Shown: positions 48,807 to 59,237 of the stretch, in pieces
How positions within the stretch are numbered: the first letter of the stretch is position 1
Layout: the number at the start of each line of letters is the position of its first letter
NCBI RefSeq assembly: GCF_002970935.1
Contig: NZ_CP027194.1
Location: forward strand, 806,001 to 870,000
DNA length: 64,000 nucleotides
Direction of reading: 5' to 3'
From: Lactobacillus sp. CBA3606
GTDB taxonomy: Bacteria; Bacillota; Bacilli; Lactobacillales; Lactobacillaceae
Notes under the pieces: model-generated
Seen by the model: the letters and a program-made list of their open reading frames with translations, nothing else
Database searches by the model: none
Told to the model about the DNA's origin: nothing
Translations under genes and position numbers: made by a program

Positions 48807-51476
48807 TTAAGCTTGCGCTTTAATATCAATTAATCGTTGTTTCGTAGCAGCTAACTTAGTCTTATTATCGGCTAACTTAGCTTGTTCACTAGCGACAACA
48901 GCCGCTGGTGCATTTGCCACAAATCGTTCGTTGCCTAACTTCTTAGTTGCCCGAGTGACTTCACTTTCAAATCTTGCTTGTTCTTTTTCAAGTTTCGCAA
49001 TTTCATCATTTAAGTCAACCAGTTCAGCTAATGGCATGTAAACCTCGGCGTCACTAATCACTTGGGTCATGGACAACTTCGGTGCCACCACCGCTGCGCC
49101 AATTGACAAGCTCTTCGGATGGGCAAAGCGTTGAATATAATCTTCATTAGTCTTGAAGACCGTCTGTAAACGCGTGCTATCTGTTTTAACCAGAATATCA
49201 ACTGCTGATGACAACTTGGCGTTAGCTTCAGCTCGAATACTCCGAACCGCGGTAATCAATTCGATCAAAGCGGCCATGTCTGTTTCAGCAGTGGCGTCAT
49301 CAAATTCGGGATGATCGACTGGATAAGCGGCGACCATGAGAGATTTACCCACGTGTGGCATGGATAACCAGATCTTTTCGGTAACGAATGGCATGATTGG
49401 CTGTAGTAAGCGGAGCACTTGATCCAAGACATAAGCCAAAACATTTTGCGTGTTCTGCTTTGCTTGGGCGTCGTCACCCGTTAAGGTGGCCTTACTCATT
49501 TCAATGTACCAGTCACAAAAGTCATTCCAGATAAAGTTATATAAGGCCCGACCAGCTTCACCGAAATCAAATTTTTCAAAGGTCGCGGTAACTTGTTTGA
49601 CCGTCGTATTCAAGCGACTTAAAATCCACTTATCTGCTAAGGTCCAGTCCGCTTTCGCGGGCAAGGTTGGCGCGGTCATATCACCTAAGTTCATGATGAC
49701 GTAACGGCTCGCATTCCAAATCTTGTTAATGAAGTTCCAAGCTGCATCCATCTTTGTATAACTGAAACGCACATCTTGCCCAGCGGTCGAGCCATTTGAT
49801 AGGAACCAACGGAGGGCATCCGCACCATACTTTTGAATAACATCCATTGGATCAATCCCATTACCTAAGGATTTACTCATTTTACGTCCTTGTTCATCAC
49901 GAATTAAGCCATGCAATAAGACGTGTTGGAATGGCCGTTTGCCAGTAAATTCAAGGCTTTGGAACATCATCCGTGAAACCCAGAAGAAGATAATATCGTA
50001 ACCGGTGACTAAGGTATTCGTTGGGAAGTATCGCTTGAAATCAGCAGCATCTTCATCCGGCCAGCCCATGGTTGAAAATGGCCAGAGTGCACTTGAGAAC
50101 CAAGTATCGAGCACATCTGGATCTTGTTCCCAGTTTTCAATGTCCTTTGGCGGTTCAACATCTACGTAGGTTTCGCCAGTCTTTTTATTGTACCAAGCAG
50201 GAATCTGATGTCCCCACCAAAGTTGCCGTGAGATAACCCAGTCATGGACGTTTTCCATCCATTGATTGAACGTCTCTTCAAAGCGATCGGGCACAAAATC
50301 AACTTTATTAGCGGTTTTTTGATTCTTCAACGCTTGTTCAGCTAATGGCTTCATCTTCACAAACCATTGCGTTGATAACCGCGCTTCAACTTGAACCCCA
50401 GTCCGTTCAGAATGACCAACACTATGCACAATTGGGTCAATCTTAAGCATTAAGTCTTGGGCTTCCAAATCCTTAACCATCGCCTTACGCGCTTCAAAAC
50501 GATCCATGCCGACGTATTTACCGGCATTTTCATTCATGGAAGCATCTTCATTCATGGTATTAATCCGCTTTAAATCATGCCGATTCCCCACTTTAAAGTC
50601 ATTCGGATCATGTGCTGGCGTGATTTTAACCATCCCAGTCCCAAATTCAGGATCAACATAGGCATCCGCAATAATCGGAATTTCACGGTCTGCTAATGGC
50701 AAAATAACTTGCTTACCCACAAGTTCCTTGTAGCGTTCATCGCTTGGATTAACCGCGACGGCGGTATCGCCCATCATGGTTTCTGGTCGCGTCGTCGCAA
50801 TTTCAATATAGTGCTTGCCATTGAACGTATAGTCCTGATCTGCAAAGGGATACTTCACATGGTAAAAGGCCCCTTGGTCATCCTTATGAATAACTTCAAT
50901 ATCCGACAAGGCTGTTCGCGCCTGTGGATCCCAGTTAATGATGTATTCGCCCCGATAAATCAGGCCTTTTTTGTAAAGGGTCACGAAGACTTTTTTAACA
51001 GCCGCTGACACGCCTTCATCCATCGTGAAACGTTCACGTGAATAATCTAATGACAAGCCTAGTTTTGACCATTGTTGCTTAATAACACTGGCATATTCAT
51101 CTTTCCAGTCCCAAACTTGTTGCACAAACTTTTCTCGGCCCAGGTCATAACGACTGATACCCTGTTTGCGTAATTTAGCTTCAACTTTAGCTTGCGTGGC
51201 GATCCCAGCATGATCCATCCCCGGCAACCAGAGCGTATCATAGCCTTGCATCCGTTTTTGGCGAATAATAATATCTTGTAACGCCGTATCCCAAGCATGA
51301 CCTAAATGTAACTTACCTGTGACATTGGGTGGGGGTAAAACGATGGAATAAGGTTGTGCTTTTTTATCGCCCGAAGGCTTGAATAAATCTTCATCGAGCC
51401 AAGTCTGATACCGACCCGCTTCCACGGCAGTCGGATCATATTTGGTTGGCATATCAGTCGTAACTTCTTCTGACAT
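48807..51476 (-). CDS. valS: Valyl-tRNA synthetase
   Basis: This 889-residue class I synthetase has [16 protein letters not shown] (HIGH motif), the editing insertion, KMSKS in [14 protein letters not shown], the anticodon-binding domain, and the C-terminal coiled-coil arm (about 820-889) typical of ValRS. I chose the ATG at 51476 because the upstream GTG is one base from the AAAGGAC site. The Val T-box upstream controls it. Confidence 0.98.
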   Translation of the reverse strand: MSEEVTTDMPTKYDPTAVEAGRYQTWLDEDLFKPSGDKKAQPYSIVLPPPNVTGKLHLGHAWDTALQDIIIRQKRMQGYDTLWLPGMDHAGIATQAKVEAKLRKQGISRYDLGREKFVQQVWDWKDEYASVIKQQWSKLGLSLDYSRERFTMDEGVSAAVKKVFVTLYKKGLIYRGEYIINWDPQARTALSDIEVIHKDDQGAFYHVKYPFADQDYTFNGKHYIEIATTRPETMMGDTAVAVNPSDERYKELVGKQVILPLADREIPIIADAYVDPEFGTGMVKITPAHDPNDFKVGNRHDLKRINTMNEDASMNENAGKYVGMDRFEARKAMVKDLEAQDLMLKIDPIVHSVGHSERTGVQVEARLSTQWFVKMKPLAEQALKNQKTANKVDFVPDRFEETFNQWMENVHDWVISRQLWWGHQIPAWYNKKTGETYVDVEPPKDIENWEQDPDVLDTWFSSALWPFSTMGWPDEDAADFKRYFPTNTLVTGYDIIFFWVSRMMFQSLEFTGKRPFQHVLLHGLIRDEQGRKMSKSLGNGIDPMDVIQKYGADALRWFLSNGSTAGQDVRFSYTKMDAAWNFINKIWNASRYVIMNLGDMTAPTLPAKADWTLADKWILSRLNTTVKQVTATFEKFDFGEAGRALYNFIWNDFCDWYIEMSKATLTGDDAQAKQNTQNVLAYVLDQVLRLLQPIMPFVTEKIWLSMPHVGKSLMVAAYPVDHPEFDDATAETDMAALIELITAVRSIRAEANAKLSSAVDILVKTDSTRLQTVFKTNEDYIQRFAHPKSLSIGAAVVAPKLSMTQVISDAEVYMPLAELVDLNDEIAKLEKEQARFESEVTRATKKLGNERFVANAPAAVVASEQAKLADNKTKLAATKQRLIDIKAQA

Positions 51477-51494
51477 ATGGAACACGTCCTTTCA

Positions 51495-51885
51495 ATTTTG
51501 GGTCAAAAAAAAGACCACTCCTCCTAGAAATACTAGGACGAATGGACTTCGCGGTACCACCTAATTTTGAAGAGCGTAGCCACTGGCGTTCAGCTACCGA
51601 GCAACGCCTAACTAATGCAATTACTCGGTGTTTTTCCGAGTGGTTACATTAGTGTAGCGTGCACAGGTCGCTGCCAGTGGCTGCGCGTTTCGACCATTCA
51701 GTCAAAACCTCTTCACACTTAAACTTTATTGTTAACGAACGCGTTATCCGTCCGGTCACCCCTACGACTCATTCAGGGCAACAGCTCGCAAGCTACCTTC
51801 ACCTAAAAACGCCGAAAACTTCCAACTCCCGTTTTCTTTCTGCAGACGTCCTTTTAGGCTACTCTCTTGCTCATTGCTGGCTGAC
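51495..51885 (-). promoter_or_regulatory. T-box leader of valS (Val)
   Basis: Stem I has 5' AGAGTA and 3' GAAGGTAG loops, flanked by GCAAG/CTTGC pairing. The specifier is GTA (51794-51796), valine. The T-box AGGTGGTACCGCG is at 51550-51562, with UGGU matching A73, and the terminator follows at 51505-51546. Between stem I and the T-box the leader contains an extra strong hairpin (about 51623-51642). The leader fills the gene-free stretch 51477-51920. Confidence 0.93.
51505..51546 (-). terminator. T-box terminator of valS
   Basis: A stem of 13 or so pairs with loop TATTT is followed on the minus strand by eight T. Confidence 0.88.
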
Positions 51886-51888
51886 ACT

Positions 51889-51917
51889 ATTGTAATGAAT
51901 TTAATCACTACCGTCAA
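51889..51917 (-). promoter_or_regulatory. Promoter of valS
   Basis: TTGACG (51912-51917) and TACAAT (51889-51894) are 17 bases apart on the minus strand, starting 4 bases after the tpx stop. Confidence 0.8.
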
Positions 51918-51920
51918 TGG

Positions 51921-52415
51921 TTATTCAAATTGTTTTAAGGCGTCTAAAGCCGCCACATAGTTTGGTTCATGACTTAAATCAGGCACGATTTCATGATAAA
52001 CAATCTTCCCGGCCGCATCAGCCACATAGATGGCCCGGGTTAATGTCCCGTTATTTGGCAAGTAAAGGTTGGTTGCATACCCAAAAGAAAGGTCTTCATC
52101 TGACACCACGGTCAGATTCTTAACGCCTTCTTTAGCACACCAGCCAGCTTGATCGGCAATCGCGTTATTTGAAATGGCTAAGAAGCGGACCCCTGGATAC
52201 TGGTCAGCTTGTTGGTTAAACTTCCGCGTTTGGATTGAGCAAACCCGGGTATCAATATCCGGCATCACACTAAACAAAACTGGTTTACCTAATAAATCTT
52301 TGGTTTTAAGCTTTTCGTCGTGGGTCGTAAATACTTTAAATTTTGGCAATTGGTCGCCATCGGCTAATGGTTCCCCGACTAAATCTAACGGCTGATCATG
52401 AGATAATACTTGCAC
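51921..52415 (-). CDS. tpx: Thiol peroxidase (2-Cys peroxiredoxin, Tpx)
   Basis: The 164-residue peroxidase reduces hydroperoxides with thioredoxin. The peroxidatic Cys is in PDIDTRVCSIQTRKF (about 59) and the resolving Cys in AGWCAKEG (about 93), the usual atypical 2-Cys spacing. I chose GTG at 52415 (MQVLSHDQPLDLVGEP) because it is eight bases after GGGG and aligns with family starts. Confidence 0.95.
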   Translation of the reverse strand: MQVLSHDQPLDLVGEPLADGDQLPKFKVFTTHDEKLKTKDLLGKPVLFSVMPDIDTRVCSIQTRKFNQQADQYPGVRFLAISNNAIADQAGWCAKEGVKNLTVVSDEDLSFGYATNLYLPNNGTLTRAIYVADAAGKIVYHEIVPDLSHEPNYVAALDALKQFE

Positions 52416-52515
52416 ATCCAACACCCCTTCATAACTTGATTACACTGACACATACTAGTTTCAGTTAGCATAAGTTAAATGTACCGCAAAGTTGCAGGAG
52501 TCGCAAATAATAACT

Positions 52516-53796
52516 TTAGGAATTGATGAATTTTTGATTAATTTTAGCTGAATTTAAGATCTGTTTTTGGGCCCGTTTCGCAAAGGTGGTCGCGACAGTC
52601 TGCTGGTTTTGACCTTGAATCAATTGCCACCATTGACCAGCTACCGTTTGACTAGGGGTTCTTAACTGCTCTGCTAAATGAGTCAATAAGGGCTCATAAC
52701 CAGGCAATTTAAATTGCTGGACCACGGCTTGTAGCATTTGCATCAACCAATGGCCTTCTGTGCTAAACAGCATCGGCGCTAGTGGTGCCGTCAGCGCCGT
52801 CTGCTGATTGCGTTGGTCACCAACCGCCACCCAGTCATCAGCTGCTTGCGGCTCATCTAAAATCAACATGGTGATGAGAAACAGCTGTAAGAATTGCACC
52901 TGCGATAGCCTAATCCCGGTCACTGCCATGGGATTCAAATCCAAATGCCGGATTTCCAAATACTGAACGCCCGTCCGTTTAACATCAGTAATCCGCTGAC
53001 CACCACGCAACCGCACTGCGCCATAAAATTCCTGCATGCCACTTAACTTACCTTGATCAACTAATGCCTGTAAGTCACCCCAATAATGATCAAATGATGC
53101 GTATGATACTTTAATGGTGGCTTGATTATGATACCCATAATGACTATTACGAATGCTGCGGACCGGTCCTTTGGGGCCAGCATGGGGGTCGAAGAAATGT
53201 GACTCACTAATTGGCGTCGCACCGAATAAATAGGTCACAAACCACCGATATCGCAAATAATTGCGTGCCATTTTTAAATACATCGCCGTCTTAAAAGCTG
53301 ATAAAGTGGCGTAGCCCGTTTGTTGCTGAAATAACCGGTCCATCAAGCGTGGTGAAAACTCATAGTTAAAGTGCACGCCACATAACATTTGTCGGCGCCG
53401 ACCATATCTCTGCGCTAAATGTTGGCGATAGGCGACGGCTCGGGCATCAGCCAATTGTGCAATAGGAATATCTGCCGATAATACCGGTAACGCCGGTGGC
53501 ATACTCAACGGCCAAATCAGTTCGTCTGGCGTCAGGGCACGTTGCGTTGTCTGATGTAAGTTCATCAAGCTTGCCATGAGGGCCGTGGGTGACGTTGTGA
53601 TGGGCGTGACTAACTCTAATTGTGTTTCGGCAAAATCACGGCCAATCCCTAATTCATCGTACAACTCTGTGGGAAATGCCGTCAGCGCCAATCGCCCCGC
53701 TGGGATTATCCGCTGCCCTTCCCGTTCAATACCGAATCGGCCAGCTAGTAATGTCGTTGCAGTTGCCTTGGCTCGTAACAACGGTGTCAAGTCCAT
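52516..53796 (-). CDS. gshA: Stand-alone glutamate-cysteine ligase (GshA type)
   Basis: The 426-residue protein resembles the N-terminal half of GshF in this same window. Shared blocks are AETQLELVTP, ALTPDELIWPLSMPP, CGVHFNYEFSPRLMDRLF, AMYLKMARNYLRYRW and YLEIRHLDLNPMAVTG. The ATP/metal motif FGIEREGQR is intact. It would make gamma-glutamylcysteine or a related dipeptide. I chose the ATG at 53796, eight bases after GGAGG. It has no partner ATP-grasp domain and stands alone. Confidence 0.82.
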   Translation of the reverse strand: MDLTPLLRAKATATTLLAGRFGIEREGQRIIPAGRLALTAFPTELYDELGIGRDFAETQLELVTPITTSPTALMASLMNLHQTTQRALTPDELIWPLSMPPALPVLSADIPIAQLADARAVAYRQHLAQRYGRRRQMLCGVHFNYEFSPRLMDRLFQQQTGYATLSAFKTAMYLKMARNYLRYRWFVTYLFGATPISESHFFDPHAGPKGPVRSIRNSHYGYHNQATIKVSYASFDHYWGDLQALVDQGKLSGMQEFYGAVRLRGGQRITDVKRTGVQYLEIRHLDLNPMAVTGIRLSQVQFLQLFLITMLILDEPQAADDWVAVGDQRNQQTALTAPLAPMLFSTEGHWLMQMLQAVVQQFKLPGYEPLLTHLAEQLRTPSQTVAGQWWQLIQGQNQQTVATTFAKRAQKQILNSAKINQKFINS

Positions 53797-53988
53797 CTTC
53801 GCCACCTCCGTCTCTTACTCAGTTGGAATAATGGCATTAGTTTATCATTTTTCAGACATAACTTTAGTAATATTGTATCGATTAACCAGACTTGGTTCAG
53901 CGAACTAAAAAACAGCTTGGTTAACAAGCAATATCGTAATAGACCCCAGTTAGTCCCACTGATTCGTGCTTTGAAAACTAAATTTTGC

Positions 53989-54023
53989 TAAAAAAACGAG
54001 CTCGGGATAATCCCAAGCTCGTT
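53989..54023 (-). terminator. Rho-independent terminator downstream of thiI and the repeat region
   Basis: Thirteen-base arms (53995-54007 and 54011-54023) are followed on the minus strand by seven T. The thiI transcript would pass through 275 bases of repeats to end here. Confidence 0.88.
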
Positions 54024-54072
54024 GCTTAACCATTTAAATTTGTGTGGTCACTATGTTCAGAAACAATCTACA

Positions 54073-54152
54073 TTGCCGAAACGTGCTCACCACCACTGCC
54101 CCCTAGGCTTAGGGACGTCACGAGCACCATGCTTAGAACCGCATGATACTCG
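54073..54152. repeat. 80-bp direct repeat, copy 1 (truncated palindrome)
   Basis: It is the same length as copy 2 with about 7 differences, all in a 20-base block. It keeps the GTGCTCACCACCAC arm and the inner loop, but the second outer arm is missing and replaced by AACCCGGATGGTG and a T-run. Confidence 0.9.
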
Positions 54153-54170
54153 AACCCGGATGGTGTTTTT

Positions 54171-54250
54171 TTGCCGAAACGTGCTCACCACCACTGCCTC
54201 CTGGGCATAGCCTAGTCACGAGCACCATGCTTAGAACCGCATGATACTCG
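54171..54250. repeat. 80-bp direct repeat, copy 2
   Basis: It starts TTGCCGAAACGTGCTCACC like copy 1 and ends GCATGATACTCG. It forms the left part of the long hairpin at 54181-54291. Confidence 0.92.
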
Positions 54251-54291
54251 TGACTAGGCTATGCTCGGAAGCAACCCGTGGTGGTGAGCAC
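54181..54291. repeat. 111-bp palindrome after thiI
   Basis: Outer perfect arms of 14 bases (54181-54194 and 54278-54291) and inner perfect arms of 18 bases (54205-54222 and 54247-54264) nest around a loop that itself contains CATGC/GCATG. It begins 8 bases after the thiI stop. No gene is visible in 53797-54298. Confidence 0.92.
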
Positions 54292-54298
54292 TCTTGTC

Positions 54299-55516
54299 TT
54301 ACAACAATTCCGCAAAAACATCTTCCTGGGCATTCATATAATTCTCGCCCGGTTTGATTTCGCTAATCTTAATCCCGTCCATTGCCCGTTGCATTAGACC
54401 TGCCACGTCAATTCGTTCTTCATATGAACGTGACCGGTCGAGCTTAGGATGGGTCTTCGGTGCTGGCGGTGCAAAAATCGTACAGCAGTCTTCAAATGGC
54501 ATGATTGATAAATTATACGTATCAATCTTTTCTGCCACTTTAATGATTTCAGTCTTGTCCATTGAAATCACTGGCCGCAATACAGGAAGTGCCGTCACAT
54601 CATTGATTGCAATCATACTGTCCATCGTCTGTGAAGCCACTTGACCTAAAGATTCACCATTAAAAATGGCCTTACCATGGCGTTCCCGTGTAATGGCATC
54701 CATTAGACGCATCATTAACCGTCGTTGGACCGTCATTAAATAACCTTCAGGGACTTTTTCTTTGATTTCTTCTTGAATTTCCGTAAATGGAATCTGGATA
54801 AACTTCACACTACCAGAATAACTCGCTAACGTTGAAGCCAATTGCTTGGCTTTAGCTAACGCTTGTTCACTCGTATATGGCGGACTGAAGAAATGCACCA
54901 TCTCCATATCAACCCCACGCTTCATGCCCAAGTACCCGGCAACTGGTGAATCAATCCCACCAGAAAGCATCAGCATCCCTTTACCAGCAGTGCCAACGGG
55001 TAAGCCCCCGGCACCATTAATGGTCTCAGAAGATAGGAAAATGCCGTTCATGCGAACTTCTACGCGAATGACAATATCAGGATGTTGCATCTTCACTTGA
55101 ATACCAGCAACGTGATCTAAAATCTGACCACCTAACATGTCATTGATTTCGTTCGTGTCGTATTCAAAATGATGATCAGAACGACGGGTATTAACTTTAA
55201 ACGTCATCCCAGGCTTAAATTGCGCTTGCACCATGGCAATCGCCGTTGCATAAACCTCGTCCATATCTTGAGCGACCCGAATACTTGGTGAAAAGTTTTG
55301 AATCCCAAAAACCAATTGTAACCGGTCCATGACACCTTGCGCATCTTCATCATGTAATGAAATGTGCATCCGGTCACGGTCAGCATGTACTTTTAACGTC
55401 GGAAAGTCGTGGAGCGCTTTGCGGACGTTACGGCCTAAGCTATCAATAAAGTTGCGGCGATTCTTGCCCTTAGTTGATAGTTCACCATAACGCACCATAA
55501 TTTCAGTATATTGCAT
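54299..55516 (-). CDS. thiI: tRNA 4-thiouridine synthase ThiI
   Basis: The 405-residue protein has an N-terminal ferredoxin-like and THUMP region, and an ATP PP-loop [21 protein letters not shown] (about 180). It lacks the rhodanese domain seen in E. coli, as in Bacillus. It adds sulfur to U8 of tRNA. It follows a cysteine desulfurase by 17 bases, which supplies the sulfur. Confidence 0.97.
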   Translation of the reverse strand: MQYTEIMVRYGELSTKGKNRRNFIDSLGRNVRKALHDFPTLKVHADRDRMHISLHDEDAQGVMDRLQLVFGIQNFSPSIRVAQDMDEVYATAIAMVQAQFKPGMTFKVNTRRSDHHFEYDTNEINDMLGGQILDHVAGIQVKMQHPDIVIRVEVRMNGIFLSSETINGAGGLPVGTAGKGMLMLSGGIDSPVAGYLGMKRGVDMEMVHFFSPPYTSEQALAKAKQLASTLASYSGSVKFIQIPFTEIQEEIKEKVPEGYLMTVQRRLMMRLMDAITRERHGKAIFNGESLGQVASQTMDSMIAINDVTALPVLRPVISMDKTEIIKVAEKIDTYNLSIMPFEDCCTIFAPPAPKTHPKLDRSRSYEERIDVAGLMQRAMDGIKISEIKPGENYMNAQEDVFAELL

Positions 55517-55533
55517 TAACAGGTTCCTTTCAG

Positions 55534-56688
55534 TTATGCGTCAGCATTGATCTTAGAAAATTTTTGATAGAGGTTATCAAAGACACGATTAAATTCATCC
55601 GCTTCGGCCAACGTATTGTTCTCATCTAAACTAATCCGAATAGCACTCGTGGCAATTGCTTCTGGCACTTGCATCGCCATTAGCGTACTGGAGGCCAGAT
55701 GTTTTTTAGATGAACAAGCACTCGTCGTCGAAATATAAATGCCTTGGTCTTCGAACGCATGCACGATGGTTTCACCACGGACCCCATTAATCGTAAAACA
55801 CAAAATATGCGGTGCAAAGCCAGCCGTTGGTTGACTAAAAATAGTCACTTTCGGGAGGTCCTTGATATGGTCATAGACGCGTTGCTTGATGGCTCGTTCA
55901 CGAGCAACTTTAGCCGTTTCATCCGTTAATAAGAGCCGCAGCGCTTTTGCCATACCAGCAATTGCGGGCACGTTTTCTGTTCCCGAACGCCAGTTATCTT
56001 CTTGACCGCCACCTGTCATTAATGGCGCTAACTTGCGACCTTGACGGGCATAGATAAAGCCCACGCCACGAGGCGCATGAAATTTGTGCCCCGAAAACGT
56101 CACAAAATCAACCCGATCATTCATAATCAAGTTTTGAATCCCTTTGCCAATTCCTTGGACGGCATCCACATGAAAATGAATCTTAGGATAAGGTTTTAAA
56201 ATCTCAGCGACATCTAACAACGGTTGAATCGTACCAATTTCATTATTGACCGCCATTACTGACACCAAAATCGTATCCGGGCGAATCGCCGCTTTTAAGT
56301 CGGCGGGATTAATCCGGCCTTCTTGGTCGACCGGTAAGTACGTAATATCAAAACCCAAATCAGCCAATTGTGCCATTGAGTTATGAATTGCGGGGTGTTC
56401 AACTGCAGTGGTAATGAGGTGTTTTCCAAAACTTCGCTTTTCAATGGCAGTTCCTTTAACGACCCAATTATCGCCTTCAGTTCCCCCAGAGGTAAAGAAG
56501 ATTTCACTAGTTTTCGCGCCAATCAAATCTGCAATTTGGTGTCGTGATTGTTCCAACAAATGAAACGCATTTTCACCAAAATTGTGCAAACTTGATGGGT
56601 TACCCCAAACCTTTTGCGACACCTTAGCATAGGTTTCAACCACAGCTGGGGCAGCTTGCGTCGTCGCACTATTATCAAAATAAATCAT
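55534..56688 (-). CDS. Cysteine desulfurase paired with ThiI (NifZ-like)
   Basis: The 384-residue PLP enzyme starts [14 protein letters not shown]. It has the PLP Lys in [15 protein letters not shown] (about 201) and the active Cys in [10 protein letters not shown] (about 325). It takes sulfur from cysteine. Its partner is ThiI directly downstream, as with Bacillus NifZ, so tRNA thiolation is likely. I chose the ATG at 56688 after GAAGG. Confidence 0.93.
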   Translation of the reverse strand: MIYFDNSATTQAAPAVVETYAKVSQKVWGNPSSLHNFGENAFHLLEQSRHQIADLIGAKTSEIFFTSGGTEGDNWVVKGTAIEKRSFGKHLITTAVEHPAIHNSMAQLADLGFDITYLPVDQEGRINPADLKAAIRPDTILVSVMAVNNEIGTIQPLLDVAEILKPYPKIHFHVDAVQGIGKGIQNLIMNDRVDFVTFSGHKFHAPRGVGFIYARQGRKLAPLMTGGGQEDNWRSGTENVPAIAGMAKALRLLLTDETAKVARERAIKQRVYDHIKDLPKVTIFSQPTAGFAPHILCFTINGVRGETIVHAFEDQGIYISTTSACSSKKHLASSTLMAMQVPEAIATSAIRISLDENNTLAEADEFNRVFDNLYQKFSKINADA

Positions 56689-56837
56689 ACATGAGCCTTC
56701 ACTTTCCAAAAAAGTCGTGCTAAGCACTTACTTTCGATAAGAATTCTTTGCAATTATACCAAATAATCACGTTGAAACAAGTCCTGCTGTCTGACCGTTC
56801 ACCAGTCAGACACCCAATGACACCACTACTTTCTCAA

Positions 56838-56864
56838 TAAAAAACCACCGTCACCGGTGGTTTT
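56838..56864 (-). terminator. Rho-independent terminator after ezrA
   Basis: Eight-base GC-rich arms (56843-56850 and 56855-56862) are followed on the minus strand by TTTTTTATT. It begins within a few bases of the ezrA stop. Confidence 0.85.
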
Positions 56865-56865
56865 A

Positions 56866-58575
56866 CTACTCAACATCATCTTTTTTTTGCGCATAATAAC
56901 TGTCTTCAATTCGTTTATAAGCACCTGGATCGACCTTGTCAATCGCCGTCGCAATCACTTCTAGGCTATGGGCATAGTCATGGCCCTCATTAAACAATTG
57001 CTGAGCCGACACACTAGCTGCTTGAACCTCTTCATGATTCGTTTTATAACGGTTTGCATACTGTAATAGTTGTTCGGCTAAAATCGCTGAATCCATTAAA
57101 TCAGTCGTTTTTTCTTTTAAGGTTGCCAAGTCGGCTTGAATCACAATCAATTGTTTCGTAATGTCATCCATATTAATCACTAACTTATTAATATCGTGAT
57201 CTAAGCGTTCGATTTCTTTGCTGACAACAAAAAAGTAATCCAAATAGTCTTGCGGTAGCCCAGGCAAGTTTAGATTTTCCACTTGCCGTTTAACGGCATG
57301 GATTTCGAAATCAAAGCGTTGCAACGTTGATTGGGCTTTGGATTCCTCAGCCGCTAAGCCAGCAACCCCTTTATCAATCGCCACTTGTTCTTCCTCAATC
57401 CCTTTTAACTGCGCTGCTTGATCTGTGTAATGCGCCGCAATTTGGCTATAGACCGCTTGCTTACTCGTAATGGCCGTAACATCGGCCTGATAAACGGACT
57501 CAATATTTTTCAACTGTTCATTAAGTTCCCGCGTCCGTTCAACTTCATGGTCATTCAATGTGTAACTTTGTGCTAACCGATCCAATTCAATCTGTAACCG
57601 ATGATTTTGGTTTATCGCATGGGTTAAAAATTGACTGATTTCAGCTTGCTTTTCATCAACGACCGCTTTGGCATCAATCTCTACCTGTAGCACATCATAG
57701 ATATGGTCAATCCGCTTTTCAATGGCATGATTACCAGCTTCAGCCTCGGCAACCTTTAGCTCGCCAAGTAACGCCGTGTTCGCATCAATAGCTTGCTTTA
57801 AGGACTGAATTTCAGGTTCGATTGTAGCCACTTCAAAATGAAAATGTTGGTCCACTAATTGCTGGTATCCCATCGCTAATTCTTTGATTTGATCGGGGAA
57901 CCCAGTGACCAAATCCTTATAGATTGGTGGAATCCGGTCAATATCTGCTTCTAAGGCACTCGTATCATGCCGCAACTGATCCAATACTTGTTCAGCTGCG
58001 TCATGATCACCGGCTTTGGCTAACTGTGAAAAACGATCAAAATCACTTTCAAGATTAGCGAGGCGATCTTCCAATTGGTCGATACTTGGCCCAAACGAAA
58101 AGTTTTGTGATAGCAATGTTTTCCGTAAATTCTGATATTTCTTTTCTAATTGTGCGACCGCTTGCCGATGGGCTTGGTCAGCGTCATCTAACGCTTTGAG
58201 TCCTTGTCGCGTCTCATCAATACTGGTCTCGACAATGGTTAAGGCCTGACTGGCTTTTTTTAGATTCTGTCGTGCCTCGACAAATTTGATTTTGCGCGTC
58301 AATTCTTTGGTTTGCGTCAACTGTTCACTGATTGCAGGTAACCGATCATTTTGAACCACTTGATCGTCATTTTGCAGCGTTGCCAACTTTTCTAACGACC
58401 CACCGGTTAACCCTAGTCTTTCGATTTTTTCAAAATCAGTTGCTTGCGCAGCGGCGACTAACGCTTGCTGCTGCGACGTTAGCTGCTGAATTTGTTTATC
58501 TATGTACAGTTGAAAGCCTTTGATCGCAGCGTAAATCACAATCGCGACAACCACAATACCGATTGCTACTTGCAT
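56866..58575 (-). CDS. ezrA: Septation ring formation regulator EzrA
   Basis: The 569-residue protein has an N-terminal membrane helix (about 3-20) and long spectrin-like coiled-coil repeats over the rest. EzrA restrains FtsZ ring assembly and couples division to wall synthesis. Length matches the family (about 562-570). It is divergent from the sulfoxide reductase gene. Confidence 0.95.
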   Translation of the reverse strand: MQVAIGIVVVAIVIYAAIKGFQLYIDKQIQQLTSQQQALVAAAQATDFEKIERLGLTGGSLEKLATLQNDDQVVQNDRLPAISEQLTQTKELTRKIKFVEARQNLKKASQALTIVETSIDETRQGLKALDDADQAHRQAVAQLEKKYQNLRKTLLSQNFSFGPSIDQLEDRLANLESDFDRFSQLAKAGDHDAAEQVLDQLRHDTSALEADIDRIPPIYKDLVTGFPDQIKELAMGYQQLVDQHFHFEVATIEPEIQSLKQAIDANTALLGELKVAEAEAGNHAIEKRIDHIYDVLQVEIDAKAVVDEKQAEISQFLTHAINQNHRLQIELDRLAQSYTLNDHEVERTRELNEQLKNIESVYQADVTAITSKQAVYSQIAAHYTDQAAQLKGIEEEQVAIDKGVAGLAAEESKAQSTLQRFDFEIHAVKRQVENLNLPGLPQDYLDYFFVVSKEIERLDHDINKLVINMDDITKQLIVIQADLATLKEKTTDLMDSAILAEQLLQYANRYKTNHEEVQAASVSAQQLFNEGHDYAHSLEVIATAIDKVDPGAYKRIEDSYYAQKKDDVE

Positions 58576-58648
58576 ATAAATGCCCCTTACTTAATTTAAA
58601 TTACTGTATAATAGTTTAGTTGGTGGTTCACCCTGTCGAACCGCAACC

Positions 58649-58677
58649 TTGCATTTTGCTATCAATCCAATTAAAAT
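58649..58677 (+). promoter_or_regulatory. Promoter of the methionine sulfoxide reductase gene
   Basis: TTGCAT (58649-58654) and TAAAAT (58672-58677) are 17 bases apart. On the minus strand TGCTATAAT in the same region can serve ezrA. Confidence 0.55.
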
Positions 58678-58747
58678 CTAACACAAATTATAGCATAGTC
58701 GCAATTATCAAACAGTATGAATTTACTAACTTCTAGGAGGATTTTTT

Positions 58748-59209
58748 ATGTCAACGACCGAAACTTCACTTATGAACCAACAATTAGATGCGCTACTCTA
58801 CGAAGAAACCAACTTAATCGCGAATTTAGCGAACGCTAGTGCCCTCATTAAGACGACTGATACTAATCTTAATTGGGCCGGCTTTTACTTATATAATAGT
58901 AAAACCGACCAGCTTGACTTGGGACCATTCCAGGGTAAAGTCGCTTGTATGCATATTAAAAGTGGCGCTGGGGTGGTCGGCACGGCCTTTGATGAACAGT
59001 CGAGTCGCCGGGTCGCCGATGTTCATCAATTTCCTGGTCACATTGCTTGTGATAGTGCCAGTAATTCAGAATTAGTCGTGCCCATCACAAAAGACGGCCG
59101 TAAAATCGGCGTTTTAGACTTAGATTCACCTGATCTTGATCACTTCAGTGCTGCCGCTGAAGCTGAAATGGTCGAATTTGTCACTATTTTAACGCAACAC
59201 ATTGACTAA
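58748..59209 (+). CDS. GAF-domain free methionine-(R)-sulfoxide reductase (fRMsr)
   Basis: The 153-residue single GAF domain carries WAGFYLY, GPFQGKVACMHI and ADVHQFPGHIACDSASNSE, which are strong family marks. It reduces free methionine-R-sulfoxide. Two of the three usual cysteines are present (KVACMHI and HIACDSAS), but the middle one of GVCGTA is replaced by Val (GVVGTAF). It has its own promoter and a GGAGG site. Confidence 0.92.
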   Translation: MSTTETSLMNQQLDALLYEETNLIANLANASALIKTTDTNLNWAGFYLYNSKTDQLDLGPFQGKVACMHIKSGAGVVGTAFDEQSSRRVADVHQFPGHIACDSASNSELVVPITKDGRKIGVLDLDSPDLDHFSAAAEAEMVEFVTILTQHID

Positions 59210-59231
59210 TCAGACCTTAGCATGCTATGCT
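59202..59231 (+). promoter_or_regulatory. Promoter of rpsD
   Basis: TTGACT (59202-59207) overlaps the end of the upstream gene. TATGCT (59226-59231) is 18 bases away and has a TGC extended -10. Confidence 0.6.
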
Positions 59232-59237
59232 ACTTAT

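Noticed and set aside
54022-54210. 62-codon plus-strand frame in the region after thiI
   Set aside because: It runs through the two repeat copies, has no binding site, and its product simply repeats itself.
54073-54291. Possible 4.5S/SRP RNA or other known structured RNA
   Set aside because: The long hairpin lacks the conserved SRP tetraloop and bulge sequences, and sits directly behind thiI without its own promoter.
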